Below are positions 1 to 8,911 of a stretch of DNA of 64,000 bases, piece after piece (position 1 is the first letter of the stretch; every line of letters starts with the position of its first letter). The notes below the pieces were generated by a model. The model was not told where the DNA came from. It did no database searches and saw only the letters and a list, made by a program, of their open reading frames with translations. The stretch is from Sinorhizobium chiapasense (lineage in GTDB: Bacteria > Pseudomonadota > Alphaproteobacteria > Rhizobiales > Rhizobiaceae): NCBI RefSeq assembly GCF_036488675.1, contig NZ_CP133148.1:2480001-2544000 (forward strand). Reading direction: 5' to 3'. Made by a program: the position numbers and the translations under genes.

Positions 1-43
1 CGGGCGGCAATGCCTTGACCTGCTATTGATGCGAAGGGCCGGG

Positions 44-400
44 ATGATGAAAAGAGTACTCCTACTGGCGGCCCTTTGTATTGCACAGGCCATCGGCGCC
101 TCGGCGCAGAATCAACCGGCCGCCATGAGCCAGGGCCAAATGGATCGGCTCGACCGCAACAGGAATGGTGCGGTCGACCAGTCCGAGTACGAGTCCTTCA
201 TGAGCTCGGCCTTCGCCAGTCTGGACAAGAACAAGGACGGCAGCCTGCGCACCGAAGAAGTGGGCCAGATTCTGAACGCGCAACAATTTGCCGCGACTGA
301 CGCCAACCGCGACGGCAGACTCACGCTAAGCGAGTTCCTGAACAGGGTCATGGCCGACTTCAAGGCCGCCGACCGTAGCGGCGACGGCAATCTTCAGTAG
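44..400 (+). CDS. Secreted EF-hand calcium-binding protein
   Basis: Small exported protein of 118 residues that should bind calcium. Residues 1-22 form a signal peptide (MMKR, then a hydrophobic run, cleavage near ASA-Q). Three canonical EF-hand loops follow at about residues 37-48 (DRNRNGAVDQSE), 61-72 (DKNKDGSLRTEE) and 86-97 (DANRDGRLTLSE). A fourth loop (DRSGDGNLQ, 110-118) is cut short by the stop codon, so it lacks the final acidic ligand. I chose the ATG at 44 because GAAGGG lies just upstream and because this start gives a clean signal peptide; a TTG/ATG at 26-29 would add a basic extension. The partner is unknown. Confidence 0.85.
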   Translation: MMKRVLLLAALCIAQAIGASAQNQPAAMSQGQMDRLDRNRNGAVDQSEYESFMSSAFASLDKNKDGSLRTEEVGQILNAQQFAATDANRDGRLTLSEFLNRVMADFKAADRSGDGNLQ

Positions 401-689
401 GCGCGCCCGCCCGCTGCGTTGCGTGTCTCGCAGAGCGCCGCGCGGATTCTCCGGGCGCACGCTTTGATTTTATCGGATGGGTGCAAGATCCTATCCAGGA
501 GTCATGGAGTTCGTTACTGTTCTGCTTGAGCTTTATCCATGTAAAGCGAACCGAACTCGAAGAATCATCCTCGAGGATGACCAAAAAGCAACTTGCACTC
601 ACCTGTAACCGCTTAACGCTAAATCAACGATTTTAGCAAACTCTGGTTGCGCAAGTTACGGGGAAGCGACGCCGTATCTGCAGCAAGCA
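401..689. other. Intergenic, 16-bp perfect palindrome
   Basis: No gene is visible between the EF-hand gene and the 3' end of the SDR gene. The only structure I see is a perfect 16-bp palindrome at 565-580 (TCATCCTCGAGGATGA). It has no T-run on either side, so it is not an obvious intrinsic terminator. Confidence 0.4.
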
Positions 690-1550
690 TTAACGCGGCC
701 GCCCCGCCTTTGCCTTGCGCAGAAAACTTTCGAAGTTCTCTGCGGGTCTGCCGACCAGACGCTCGAAATCCGGAAAAACGGCTCCGTAGCGGTCTTCTGA
801 AATCGATCTGCACAGCGACGAAAAGGCGTGCGGCCAAGGGTCCGGCGCCTCGGACAGGAGGCGTGCCAGATAGTCGGCCGGCGCGCAAGGGACGTAACGC
901 ATCTTCACACCGAAAGCGGCGCTTGTTGCCGTCGCGATCTCTTCGAAGGAATAAGCCCTCGGTCCGGTCAGATGATAGAGGCCGCCGGGTGTCTCCGACG
1001 CAGCCACGTTCGCCAGCGCCTCGGCCACGTCATCGCGCGAGATCGGCGCAACGCGGGCGTCGGCGAGCGGCACGGCGATCTCTCCCGTTTCGCGGGCAGG
1101 ACGCAGCCAGTTGGAAAGGATGAGATCCGCATAGAGACCGCAACGCAGAATCGTCGCCCCTGTCCCACGTTCGGCGAGCCGACGCTCGGCGTCCCGATAG
1201 ACGGGCGTGAAATAGAACGCCGATGCCGCATCTATATCGACGATGCTCGTAAAGACGATGTGGCCGACCCCAGCATCGGCAGCCGCGTCGATGACGTTCG
1301 CGTGCTGACGCATCACGGCGCGCGCGTCGCCATCGCTGGCGACGAAGACGAGCCGATCGGCACCCTCGAAGGCCCGCTCCAGGCTCGCCCGGTCGTCATA
1401 GTTGGCGATCCGTATCGGAACGCCGCCGGCGCGAACCTCGGCCGCCCTGCCGAGATTCCGCACCATCGCGGACACGGGATGCCCCCTTTCGGAAAGCCGC
1501 TTCAAAGCGGCCCCGCCGACATACCCCGAGGCTCCCGTCACAAGGATCAT
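690..1550 (-). CDS. NAD(P)-binding SDR oxidoreductase, NmrA/QOR2-like
   Basis: Atypical short-chain dehydrogenase of 286 residues. The Rossmann nucleotide-binding motif is at the very N-terminus (MILVTGASGYVGG). The pattern of an NADB domain followed by a short variable substrate domain resembles NmrA-like proteins and NAD(P)H:quinone oxidoreductase 2, so reduction of a quinone or redox sensing is plausible. No classical YxxxK pair is obvious. The start at 1550 puts the GxxGxxG motif where the family has it and is preceded by AAAGAG; a longer frame exists upstream but would add a basic tail. It lies 220 bp downstream of the flavin-binding gene on the same strand; an operon is possible but unproven. 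Confidence 0.82.
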   Translation of the reverse strand: MILVTGASGYVGGAALKRLSERGHPVSAMVRNLGRAAEVRAGGVPIRIANYDDRASLERAFEGADRLVFVASDGDARAVMRQHANVIDAAADAGVGHIVFTSIVDIDAASAFYFTPVYRDAERRLAERGTGATILRCGLYADLILSNWLRPARETGEIAVPLADARVAPISRDDVAEALANVAASETPGGLYHLTGPRAYSFEEIATATSAAFGVKMRYVPCAPADYLARLLSEAPDPWPHAFSSLCRSISEDRYGAVFPDFERLVGRPAENFESFLRKAKAGRPR

Positions 1551-1770
1551 GATCACTCTTTGGGCAAAAGTCCGTCCGGAATTGCGCAGGCATAATCGCC
1601 TTCCCGCCCGGTATCGCCTGGCGGCTCGCAACAGAACCGACTATTATCGCCGTATCGAGCGTCTTGCCAAGACATGCTCGTCAGTCGCGGTGACGCTGCG
1701 GCGCCAAATTCATCGACTGCGCGTAAGCCAGCGTCGACCGGTTGCCGTGAATCGGCTGTGATTGAAGGAA

Positions 1771-2397
1771 TCATGCGGTCGAGCGTTGCGCCTTGAGCCG
1801 TTCGATTTCGGCCTCCAGTAGCTCGATCCGCCGGTTGCGCTCGGCAAGTGCGGCCGCGACGTCGGCCGCCTCGAAGCGCTGAGGAATATGCTGGGGGCAA
1901 TTGGAGTCCCAGGCGGAAACCGTGAAGAGGATTACCTGTTCCGGCCGCGCGCCATAGTCCTGCGGCATCAACCGGGTGATCAGGGCGGCGTCTCCCTCGA
2001 CCACCCGCGCGGTGCCCCAGATCTTCACCCGCCGCCGATGAGTGTAATCGATCAGGAAGAGATGGGCCTTCGGATTGTCGGCAAGGTTGCCGGCGGTGAT
2101 GTATTGCCGGTTGCCTGCAAAATCGACGAAGCCGATGGTCCGCTCGTCAACGACCCTGAGGAAGCCGGGCGGGCCGCCGCGGTGCTGGATATAGGGCTGC
2201 CCCTCAGCATTGGCAGTGGCGAGGAACACGCTCGTCTGCGCCGCGATGAAGCCCCGGAGATCCGGCGTGATGAGCGTCTGCCAGCCTCCACGCTCCTCCA
2301 TGCGCTGGTAGGAATGGCGCGAACCCTTGCGACTCTGAATCGCCTTGACTGAAGGCGTGAAGGCGACATCGCTGGAATAGGTCACTTTGCTGTCCAT
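1771..2397 (-). CDS. Pyridoxamine 5'-phosphate oxidase-family flavin-binding protein
   Basis: 208-residue protein with a PNPOx-like split-barrel flavin-binding fold (COG3576 type). The core runs from about residue 45 to 150, with FLATANAEGQPYIQHRGGPPGF and DFAGNRQYITAGNLADNP typical of the FMN-binding region and IWGTARVV in the last barrel strand. The C-terminus (about 175-205) is a short charged heptad helix that could be a coiled coil. These proteins bind FMN and reduce or shield unknown small molecules; the substrate cannot be read from sequence. The ATG at 2397 is preceded by GGAGAGG. Confidence 0.82.
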   Translation of the reverse strand: MDSKVTYSSDVAFTPSVKAIQSRKGSRHSYQRMEERGGWQTLITPDLRGFIAAQTSVFLATANAEGQPYIQHRGGPPGFLRVVDERTIGFVDFAGNRQYITAGNLADNPKAHLFLIDYTHRRRVKIWGTARVVEGDAALITRLMPQDYGARPEQVILFTVSAWDSNCPQHIPQRFEAADVAAALAERNRRIELLEAEIERLKAQRSTA

Positions 2398-2560
2398 ATC
2401 CCTCTCCGGGCGGCGGCGAGATCGCGCCTATGTCCGGAGACTAGAAGCTTCCATACATCGTGACTATCCGTCAGAATCGAAAAGCATTCTCTCGAAATTC
2501 GAAAGGGCGGCGGGCCCGCCTCGGCATCCCGCCTGCGACCGCTAGCGCCGACAGCCTGCG

Positions 2561-3688
2561 TCACCGGACGATCGTCAACCGCTCCGCCGCGCGGGTGATC
2601 GCCGTGTAGAGCCAGCGTTCGCGCGTGTCGCGAAACGCGAAGCTCTCGTCGAAGAGAACGACATTGTTCCACTGAGAGCCCTGCGCCTTGTGCACCGTCA
2701 GTGCGTAGCCGTAGTCGAACTCGTCATAGCGCTTGCGGGTGGACCAGGGGATCTCGCCTTCGACATCCTCGAAGGCGGCCTTCAGGAGCTTGATCTTCGC
2801 CGCGCCGCGATCCATGTCGTCGTCTTCCGGGCGGATCATCAGGTTGATGCCCGGCTTCACCGTTTCCTTCGACGAACTCATCACCTGCCAGAGCGAGCCG
2901 TTGAGCAGCCCCTTGGCCGGATCGTTCCGAAGGCAGACCAGCTTGTCGCCGGATTGCGGATATTCGCTGGTGAAGCCCTTTAGCTCGCGGAGCCGCTGGT
3001 TGTAGCGCCGCCGCGTCCGGTTCGTGCCGACGAGCACCTGGTCGGCCTCGAGCACCAGTTCCTGCGTCACCTGCCCGCGGCCAATCACCTGGGCGGTGCC
3101 GTAGTCGCCATGCATGATCTCGCTGCCCTCGCGCACCTGCATGGCCAGTTGGATGATCGGATTGTCGCGCGCCTGGCGGTGGATGTCCGTCAGCAGGTAG
3201 TCCGGCTCCTGATTGGTGAAGTAGCCGCCGCCCGAGACCGGTGGCAACTGTCCCGGATCGCCAAGAACGAGGATCGGCGTGCCGAAGCTCATCAGGTCCT
3301 TGCCGAGCGCCTCGTCGACCATCGAGCATTCGTCGACGATGATCAGTGCCGCTTTTGCGACGGGGCTCTGCCGGTTGATGGAGAACATCGGCGCGATCGA
3401 GGTCTTGCCGGTTTCCTCGTCCTCCACCTCCTCCTCGCCACGTGGCCGGTAGATCAGCGAATGGATGGTCTTGGCATTGCTCGCCCCCTTGGAGCGCAGC
3501 ACCTGTGCTGCCTTGCCGGTGAAGGCGGCAAACAGCACCTCGCCGTCCACGTGCTCGGCGAAATGGCGGGCGAGCGTGGTCTTGCCGGTTCCGGCATAGC
3601 CGAACAGCCGGAAGAGCGGCGAGCGCCCTTCCTTCAGCCAGCGCGAAACGGCCTGCAAGGCCTCATCCTGTTGCGGAGCGAACTGCAT
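2561..3688 (-). CDS. RecD-like SF1 DNA helicase / AAA ATPase
   Basis: Superfamily-1 helicase of 375 residues, shorter than RecD2 but with the full motor. Walker A is GYAGTGKTT at residues 30-38, motif Ia is FTGKAAQVL, Walker B is IIVDECSMVDE, motif III is LGDPGQLPPV. The C-terminal UvrD_C_2 motif TVHKAQGSQ is near residues 331-339, followed by LYTAITRA. It lacks the N-terminal RecBCD-interaction domain, so it is probably a stand-alone 5'-3' helicase acting on DNA ends or replication intermediates. I chose the ATG at 3688 because MQFAPQQDEAL is where similar proteins begin; the longer frame to 3844 adds an arginine-rich segment unlike the family. Confidence 0.88.
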   Translation of the reverse strand: MQFAPQQDEALQAVSRWLKEGRSPLFRLFGYAGTGKTTLARHFAEHVDGEVLFAAFTGKAAQVLRSKGASNAKTIHSLIYRPRGEEEVEDEETGKTSIAPMFSINRQSPVAKAALIIVDECSMVDEALGKDLMSFGTPILVLGDPGQLPPVSGGGYFTNQEPDYLLTDIHRQARDNPIIQLAMQVREGSEIMHGDYGTAQVIGRGQVTQELVLEADQVLVGTNRTRRRYNQRLRELKGFTSEYPQSGDKLVCLRNDPAKGLLNGSLWQVMSSSKETVKPGINLMIRPEDDDMDRGAAKIKLLKAAFEDVEGEIPWSTRKRYDEFDYGYALTVHKAQGSQWNNVVLFDESFAFRDTRERWLYTAITRAAERLTIVR

Positions 3689-3998
3689 GGCCCGCAGTGT
3701 CAGGATTCGGGGGCGGTGCGCAAGTGCGGATTTCTTAATCGTGCCCTCTGCGAACCGCCTTCGAGAAAAAGCACCATCCGGCTGTAGCACTTTTTGCAGT
3801 GCACCTTGAACCCTGGTCGCGAATGCTTCTACCCTGCGCTGCATTGAATGCGGTGCAGGGCAGCGGCGCCTTGATATCGCGCATATGCTTTTTCCGAAAA
3901 TCGATTTCCGATTTTCCGGTTATGGGTTACCAACCGCTGCATAGCTGCGCCGCCCTATCGTTCGCCCGCCGCACCGCGGAGAACAACCGGAGAAGCCC
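3689..3998. other. Divergent intergenic region with a short inverted repeat
   Basis: 310 bp between the divergently transcribed helicase gene and the AbrB-type gene; promoters for both should lie here. An imperfect inverted repeat (CCGAAAATCG at 3894-3903 against CGATTTTCCGG at 3909-3919) resembles A/T-rich intergenic palindromes seen in rhizobia. No small gene with a convincing ribosome site is visible. Confidence 0.4.
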
Positions 3999-5087
3999 TT
4001 GAGACCGGAACACCCAGCAACGCCCTCCCCGCCGGAAAACGCAGGGATAGGCCGCTTGCGGCCGGCTTTGCAGTGGTGCGTGCTCGCCCCCCTTTCGGCA
4101 TTGTTCGCGGCGATCCTCGAGACGATCGGCCTTCCGGCCGGCCTGCTGATAGGCCCGATGCTCGCCGGCGCACTGGTCGGCATGAACGGCGGCACGATCC
4201 GCCTGCCGCGCCGGCTCTACTTCTGTGTCCAGTTTATCCTGGCTATGATGATCGCCGGCTCGATGACGCCCGGACTGCTGGTCGCCTTTTCCGGCAACTG
4301 GCTGCTCTTCCTTGCCGTCGTTCTCGCGGTCATCGGTGTCAGCACGCTTTGCGGCTGGATCATGACGCAGATGCGCATCCTGCCTGGCACCACGGCGATC
4401 TGGGGCTCCTCGGCCGGCGCCGCTTCGACCATGCTGCTGATGGCGGACGCGTATGGTGCTGATGCAAGGCTGGTCGCCTTCATGCAATACCTGCGCGTTG
4501 TCTTCGTCGCCAGCGCGGCCACGCTGGTCGCCCACCTGTGGGTCTCCGGTGCCGAGGTCCGCGCCACGACCCCCTGGTTCGCGCCGATCGCCGGCTTCCC
4601 CTTCCTGGCAACGCTTGCCGTCGGCCTTGCCGGCGGCTTCCTCGGCAAGGTCCTGCGCGTACCGGCTGGCGTCTTCCTCGTGCCTTTTGCCATCGGTTCC
4701 GCTCTCAACATCACCGGCACGCTGACGACGGAGCTGCCGCGATGGCTGATTGCCCTGTGCTCCGTCATGCTCGGCTGGAACATCGGCCTCGGGTTCACGC
4801 GTGCGATCCTGATACACGCCCGCCGGGCACTGGTGCCGACGGTCATTTCCATCCTGGCCTTGATGTCCTTTTCCGGATTGCTTGCGGTCCTGCTGATCGT
4901 CGCCGCAGGCATCGATCCGCTGACAGCCTATCTCGCCACCAGCCCTGGCGGCCTCGATTCGATCGCCGTCATCGCCACCTCGAGCAATGTCGACGTGTCC
5001 TTCGTCATGGCACTGCAGACGGTCCGGGTACTGATCATCACCATGCTCGGCCCGGCCCTCGCCCGCTTCGTGGCCGATCGGGCTTAA
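3999..5087 (+). CDS. AbrB-family (duplicated domain) integral membrane protein
   Basis: 362-residue polytopic membrane protein of the AbrB/AmoA-like family (COG3180, Pfam AbrB). It contains two copies of a roughly 150-residue hydrophobic module. The signature GLPAGLLIGPMLAGALVG is at about residues 43-60 and GSSAGAASTMLLMADAYGAD near 137-156, followed by a related half with TSPGGLDSIAVIATSSNVD. I predict about ten membrane segments. The old link to a transcriptional regulator is a naming artefact; the likely role is transport, substrate unknown. The annotated start is TTG at 3999. No in-frame ATG lies before the first membrane segment, but a start further in is possible. Confidence 0.82.
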   Translation: MRPEHPATPSPPENAGIGRLRPALQWCVLAPLSALFAAILETIGLPAGLLIGPMLAGALVGMNGGTIRLPRRLYFCVQFILAMMIAGSMTPGLLVAFSGNWLLFLAVVLAVIGVSTLCGWIMTQMRILPGTTAIWGSSAGAASTMLLMADAYGADARLVAFMQYLRVVFVASAATLVAHLWVSGAEVRATTPWFAPIAGFPFLATLAVGLAGGFLGKVLRVPAGVFLVPFAIGSALNITGTLTTELPRWLIALCSVMLGWNIGLGFTRAILIHARRALVPTVISILALMSFSGLLAVLLIVAAGIDPLTAYLATSPGGLDSIAVIATSSNVDVSFVMALQTVRVLIITMLGPALARFVADRA

Positions 5088-5201
5088 GTCGCGGGCGTGT
5101 CGCTTGGCCGAGTGAACGAAGACGGCACATCGCATCCATGGCTACGCGTGAATGGCTGCTTCGACAACCATCGCCCCTGCCTCAACCATCACGAGCGCTA
5201 G

Positions 5202-5227
5202 GGAATAAATCCTGCATCCTCCGTGTC
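5202..5227 (+). promoter_or_regulatory. Candidate ECF sigma-factor promoter
   Basis: GGAATAA (5202-5208) followed after 13 bases by CGTGTC (5222-5227) sits about 90 bp before the COG4315 gene. A GGAA-type -35 with a CGT-type -10 is the general form of ECF-dependent promoters, and ECF genes often autoregulate. The match is by eye only. Confidence 0.4.
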
Positions 5228-5318
5228 TTATCCGCGAACCGAACGCGGTTCCGCTTCAGCGGGGGCGGGGTAAACCCCTCGCCCCGCCGCAGAAACCTAT
5301 TGAGGAAGGAAGGTCCCC

Positions 5319-5693
5319 ATGAGAACGTTTCCAATAGCCATCGCCATATGCCTTGCCGCAAGCGCTTCCGCCTTTGCCGCGCCGCCGGTCAAGACGGTCG
5401 AATCGGAAAAAGGCAATGTGCTGGCTGCAGCGAACGGCATGACGCTTTACACCTACAAGGATGACCACGGTGGCGTTTCCAGTTGCTACGACGCTTGCGC
5501 GAAGAACTGGCCGCCCTTCATGGTTGAAGGAGATGCCATGGCCGATGGCGCCTACACGATCGTCGACCGCAAGGATGGCGGCAAACAGTGGGCGAAGGAT
5601 GGCATGCCGCTCTATTTCTTCATCAAGGACAAGAAGATGGGTGACATTACCGGCGACGGCGTGAAGGGCGAATGGGATGTCGCACGGCCGTGA
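5319..5693 (+). CDS. Secreted COG4315 / 'lipoprotein_15' repeat protein
   Basis: 124-residue exported protein. Signal peptide residues 1-21 (cleavage near AFA-A). It carries the COG4315 secreted-repeat pattern, with two related units: NGMTLYTYKDD...SCYDACAKNWPPF and DGMPLYFFIKDKKMGDITGDG...WDVARP. The family's function is not settled. The cysteine pair in SCYDAC suggests an oxidised or metal-bound periplasmic protein. The start at 5319 has a strong ribosome site (GAGGAAGGAAGG). Its last 17 bases overlap the start of the ECF sigma gene, so the three genes are almost certainly one transcript and this protein is a likely target or input of that sigma factor. Confidence 0.85.
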   Translation: MRTFPIAIAICLAASASAFAAPPVKTVESEKGNVLAAANGMTLYTYKDDHGGVSSCYDACAKNWPPFMVEGDAMADGAYTIVDRKDGGKQWAKDGMPLYFFIKDKKMGDITGDGVKGEWDVARP

Positions 5694-6231
5694 CGGTCAA
5701 GAGGGGAGCGCGGGGACGGATCTTTCCGCCCCCGACGCCTTCGAGGAAGGGGTGCTGGCCCTGATGCCGGCGCTCCGGCGCTATTCGCGCAGCCTCACCC
5801 GGTCCGATCCGGACGGCGAGGATCTGCTGCAGGATTGCGTCGAGAAGGTTCTGGCGCGCCGCGCACAGTGGCGCGGGGTGAACCTGCGCGCTTGGACCTT
5901 CACGATCATGACCAATCTCTACCGCAACACTCACCGGCACAGGGCGCAGCACCCCGAGGTGGAACTCAATGACGAACTCGGTCTCGCCACCGCTGAAGAC
6001 AACACCGACCCGCTGGAGAAGCTGCGCCTCGAACGCGCGCTCGACAGGCTTTCGGCCGAAAACCGCTCGGTGCTGATGCTGGTGGTGATCGAGGGTTACC
6101 GTTACCAGGACGTGGCGGAGATGATGGCGATCCCGATCGGCACGGTCATGTCGCGCCTGTCGCGTGCCCGTCGCCAACTCGCCGAAGCGATGAAGGACGA
6201 CAACGTGGTTGCCCTGCGGAGACCGAAATGA
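5677..6231 (+). CDS. ECF-family RNA polymerase sigma factor
   Basis: 184-residue ECF sigma factor. Region 2 spans roughly residues 30-95 (SLTRSDPDGEDLLQDCVEKVLARR, then AWTFTIMTNLYRN). A short linker leads to region 4 at about 125-175 (LSAENRSVLMLVVIEGYRYQDVAEMM, then GTVMSRLSRARRQL), the -35 recognition helix. The gene starts inside the COG4315 reading frame (17-bp overlap) and ends in an ATGA overlap with the anti-sigma gene, indicating translational coupling. The first 20 residues are not conserved-looking, so an internal start cannot be excluded. Confidence 0.93.
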   Translation: MSHGRDGQEGSAGTDLSAPDAFEEGVLALMPALRRYSRSLTRSDPDGEDLLQDCVEKVLARRAQWRGVNLRAWTFTIMTNLYRNTHRHRAQHPEVELNDELGLATAEDNTDPLEKLRLERALDRLSAENRSVLMLVVIEGYRYQDVAEMMAIPIGTVMSRLSRARRQLAEAMKDDNVVALRRPK

Positions 6232-7040
6232 CCGACGAATTCAACACTGTCTCCGAAGACGAACTGCACGCCTATGTCGATGGCCAGTTGAGCCAGCCGG
6301 AGCGAGAGCGCATCGAGGCATGGCTCGAAAGGCACCCGGCGCGCGCAGATGAAGTGCGGCAGTGGCAGGCGCAGGCCGCGGCGCTGAAATCGCATTTCGC
6401 CAGCTATGCCCGCAGTGACGACGGCGACCGCTCGCTCGTCGCCACGGGCCGGCCGGCGCCCGAGGCCGGGGCGACATCCTCCCGCGGCCTGCTTGGACGC
6501 GTTGCCGCCGGCCTGCTGATCTTCGCCGCAGGCGCGCTCACCGGCCTCTATGCACCCGCGATCATCGCCCCCGACGAGCCGCTTCAGATCACGGAAGAGC
6601 CCGACACGCTGCCCCGGCAGGCACAATCGGCCTTCCTCATCTATGCGAGCGAGGTGCGCCACCCGGTCGAGGTGGGCGCCGGCGAGCAGGCGCATCTCGC
6701 GACCTGGCTCGGCAAGCGGCTCGACTATCAGCTGAGGATCCCCGATCTTTCCACGCTCGGCTTCTCGCTCGTCGGCGGCCGGCTCGTCCCGGTCAACGGC
6801 AAGGCGGGCGCCATGCTGATGTACGAGGATGGCACCGGCCAGCGGCTGACTGTCCTTCTCGGTCGCAACACCGAGAACCGCGAGACGAGCTTCCGCATTG
6901 CGAGCCAAGGCGGCGTCGAAACCTTCTACTGGATCGACGGCCGGATCGGCTACGCCGTCACCGGCGAAGTGCCGCGCGAGCTTCTGCAGAAGGTCGCCGA
7001 CGAATGCTACCGGCAGTTCGAGGGCTCGTCAGCGTCGTGA
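6228..7040 (+). CDS. Membrane-anchored anti-sigma factor
   Basis: 270-residue partner of the upstream ECF sigma factor. The N-terminal cytoplasmic domain (about residues 1-60: SEDELHAYVDGQLSQPERERIEAWLERHP) is the sigma-binding helix bundle of the anti-sigma family. A single membrane segment lies at about 86-108 (LGRVAAGLLIFAAGALTGLYAP), and the remaining 160 residues are periplasmic. I see no HxxxCxxC zinc-binding motif, so release is more likely by regulated proteolysis or partner binding than by thiol oxidation. Its ATG overlaps the sigma stop codon by four bases. Confidence 0.88.
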   Translation: MTDEFNTVSEDELHAYVDGQLSQPERERIEAWLERHPARADEVRQWQAQAAALKSHFASYARSDDGDRSLVATGRPAPEAGATSSRGLLGRVAAGLLIFAAGALTGLYAPAIIAPDEPLQITEEPDTLPRQAQSAFLIYASEVRHPVEVGAGEQAHLATWLGKRLDYQLRIPDLSTLGFSLVGGRLVPVNGKAGAMLMYEDGTGQRLTVLLGRNTENRETSFRIASQGGVETFYWIDGRIGYAVTGEVPRELLQKVADECYRQFEGSSAS

Positions 7041-7095
7041 AGAAGCGGGCGATCAAAGGAATGCGGCAGGGCGTCAACTTCGGCTCAGCCCACCT

Positions 7096-7539
7096 TCACC
7101 TCAGCGGATCGTTCTCGATGACGATCGGCCTGCCATGCGGCGTGGCTTCAGCCGCGCGCTGCCACCTTCGGGTGAGTGCGTCGAGCTCACGTCCGGAGGT
7201 GATGGAGAGTTCCGTTACCAGGCGGGAAAGCGCGGCCACCCAGCAATCGTAGTAGTCGCTCGCATCGGCCTTGCGGCCGGGCCTGTAGAGTTCCGCCGAG
7301 AGTGCTTCCGCCCACTCACTCCAGGAAAACACGCCCTGCTCGTGCAGCCTGATGGTCATGGCGAAAACGGTCGCCTGCCACGGTTCGGCAAAGACCGGAT
7401 CGCCTTCCGCCGACTTCGGCAGCTCAGCCGAGGCGAGCAGCGGGGAATGGGCGAAAGTGGCCCCCGATTCTCCGCCTGCATTCCCCTCCGACCGTTGCGA
7501 GAAGGTTTCATGCGCGCTCAAGATAGCTCTCCCAGGCAT
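7096..7539 (-). CDS. Nitrile hydratase accessory/activator protein
   Basis: 147-residue protein of the nitrile hydratase accessory family. These proteins resemble the N-terminal part of the beta subunit and act as chaperones that insert cobalt and support cysteine oxidation by subunit exchange. Recognisable positions are VFAEPWQATVFAMTIRLHEQG, FSWSEWAEALSAEL, and DYYDCWVAALSRLV, which parallel beta-subunit residues. It is the last gene of nthA-nthB-accessory and starts 32 bp inside nthB. An alternative TTG start slightly downstream (before SAHETFS) is possible. Confidence 0.85.
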   Translation of the reverse strand: MPGRAILSAHETFSQRSEGNAGGESGATFAHSPLLASAELPKSAEGDPVFAEPWQATVFAMTIRLHEQGVFSWSEWAEALSAELYRPGRKADASDYYDCWVAALSRLVTELSITSGRELDALTRRWQRAAEATPHGRPIVIENDPLR

Positions 7540-8167
7540 CGATCGAGACGGTCAACGTCGGGTCCGCGCCGTCGCCCCAGATGTCGCCGCCGTCGAACAC
7601 GACCGTATAGACCCACTGCGGATTCTCGCCCTTGCCGTGGGCATTGTCATCCGGAAAGACGAAGCTGCCCTGCACGGCCTCCACCACACCGATCTTGGCG
7701 CGGGCATAGCGCGGCAGGCGCGTGTGGGTTTCGGGATTGAAATTCTTCGTGCGCACCCTTTCTCCGGCAGCGAAACGCGGCGGCGTCGCAATCGGTCGGT
7801 CGCATGGGCCGCCTTTGGCGAGCACGTCCGCCACCATCTCGGCCCTCAATGTCCGCTTCGGCTCCGTTCCCTTCTCCAGCATGTGGCCGGCATCAAGTTC
7901 GGCCTGTGTGAGAAAGCCGTGGCGCTTCAGCAAGGCCTGCAGCGCACGGGTCCAGACCTCGTAATAGCTCGCCGAAAGATACGTCGTGGGCGGCAGGCTT
8001 TCGCGCGCATGCCGGCTCTCGTCGATTGTCCACGCGCCGAAAGCGCCGCAGGAGAGCGTCACCCCGAGCGCCCGCTTCTCCCATTCCGCATGAAAATAGG
8101 GCTCGTCCTTCTCGGGCGCAATCGGCCCGAGCCCGTGCTGGCCGCCGAGGTCATGCGGTCCGTTCAT
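7508..8167 (-). CDS. nthB: Nitrile hydratase, beta subunit
   Basis: 219-residue beta subunit of nitrile hydratase, which converts nitriles to amides in the cytoplasm as an alpha-beta heterodimer. It begins with the typical [16 protein letters not shown]. An [16 protein letters not shown] segment follows at about residue 68, and the C-terminal SH3-like barrel runs from [12 protein letters not shown] through [18 protein letters not shown] to the end. The start codon overlaps the nthA stop by four bases (ATGA). A much longer frame continues upstream inside nthA but has no support. Confidence 0.93.
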   Translation of the reverse strand: MNGPHDLGGQHGLGPIAPEKDEPYFHAEWEKRALGVTLSCGAFGAWTIDESRHARESLPPTTYLSASYYEVWTRALQALLKRHGFLTQAELDAGHMLEKGTEPKRTLRAEMVADVLAKGGPCDRPIATPPRFAAGERVRTKNFNPETHTRLPRYARAKIGVVEAVQGSFVFPDDNAHGKGENPQWVYTVVFDGGDIWGDGADPTLTVSIDAWESYLERA

Positions 8168-8808
8168 CGCGCGACCTCCCGCGAAAGCGCAAGACCAGTA
8201 CCGATCATCGAGTCCCGCGTCACCAGGTCGGCCAGTTCCTCCTCGCTCAAGCCTTCGGTGCCGACCGGCCGCTCGGGTACGACGAGATAGCGCAGCTCCG
8301 CCGTGGAATCCCAAACACGGATCTTCTTTTCCACCGGCAGTTCGAGCCCGAATTCGGCAAGGACGCCGCGCGGATCGATGACCGCGCGCGAACGGTAAGG
8401 CGGCGCCTTGTACCAGACCGGCGGCAGCCCGAGTACCGCCCACGGATAACAGGAGCAAAGCGTGCAGACGACGAGATTGTGCGTCTCCGGCGTATTGAAT
8501 ACAGCCCGCATGTGCTCGCCTTGCCGGCCGGCAAAGCCGAGGCTCGCGATCGCCGCCGTCGCATCGCGCTTCAGCCAGTCGGAAAACTGCGGATCGCTCC
8601 AGGCCTTGGCGACGACACACGCACCGTTCCTCGGCCCCACCTTCGTCTCGTAAGTCTCGACGATCGCGTCGATCGCCGCCGGGTCGATCAATCCCTTTTC
8701 CGTCAGCACGGTTTCGAGCGCCTTCACCCGCGCTTCCATGTCGGTGAAATGGTTGTCGTGATGGTGATGATCGTGACCGTGGTCATGACCATGATGATGC
8801 TCTGACAT
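8164..8808 (-). CDS. nthA: Nitrile hydratase, alpha subunit (cobalt type, His-rich N-terminus)
   Basis: 214-residue catalytic alpha subunit. The metal-binding motif is C115-T-L-C118-S-C120 within [18 protein letters not shown]; a threonine after the first cysteine is the hallmark of the non-corrin cobalt type (the iron type has Ser). Cys118 and Cys120 would be oxidised to sulfinate and sulfenate. The first 20 residues carry eleven histidines ([14 protein letters not shown]), an unusual extension that could store or deliver metal. The start at 8808 has GAGGAG nine bases upstream. It is first in a three-gene operon. No cobalt transporter gene is in the window. Confidence 0.95.
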   Translation of the reverse strand: MSEHHHGHDHGHDHHHHDNHFTDMEARVKALETVLTEKGLIDPAAIDAIVETYETKVGPRNGACVVAKAWSDPQFSDWLKRDATAAIASLGFAGRQGEHMRAVFNTPETHNLVVCTLCSCYPWAVLGLPPVWYKAPPYRSRAVIDPRGVLAEFGLELPVEKKIRVWDSTAELRYLVVPERPVGTEGLSEEELADLVTRDSMIGTGLALSREVAR

Positions 8809-8911
8809 TCCACCACTCCTCTGCCGGAAACGACGTCCTTTTTAGTGCATCAGCGCAAAGATCGGAATCGATTTCTGAGCCAAGCGCCACTAAAAGTTGT
8901 CACGACAAAGC

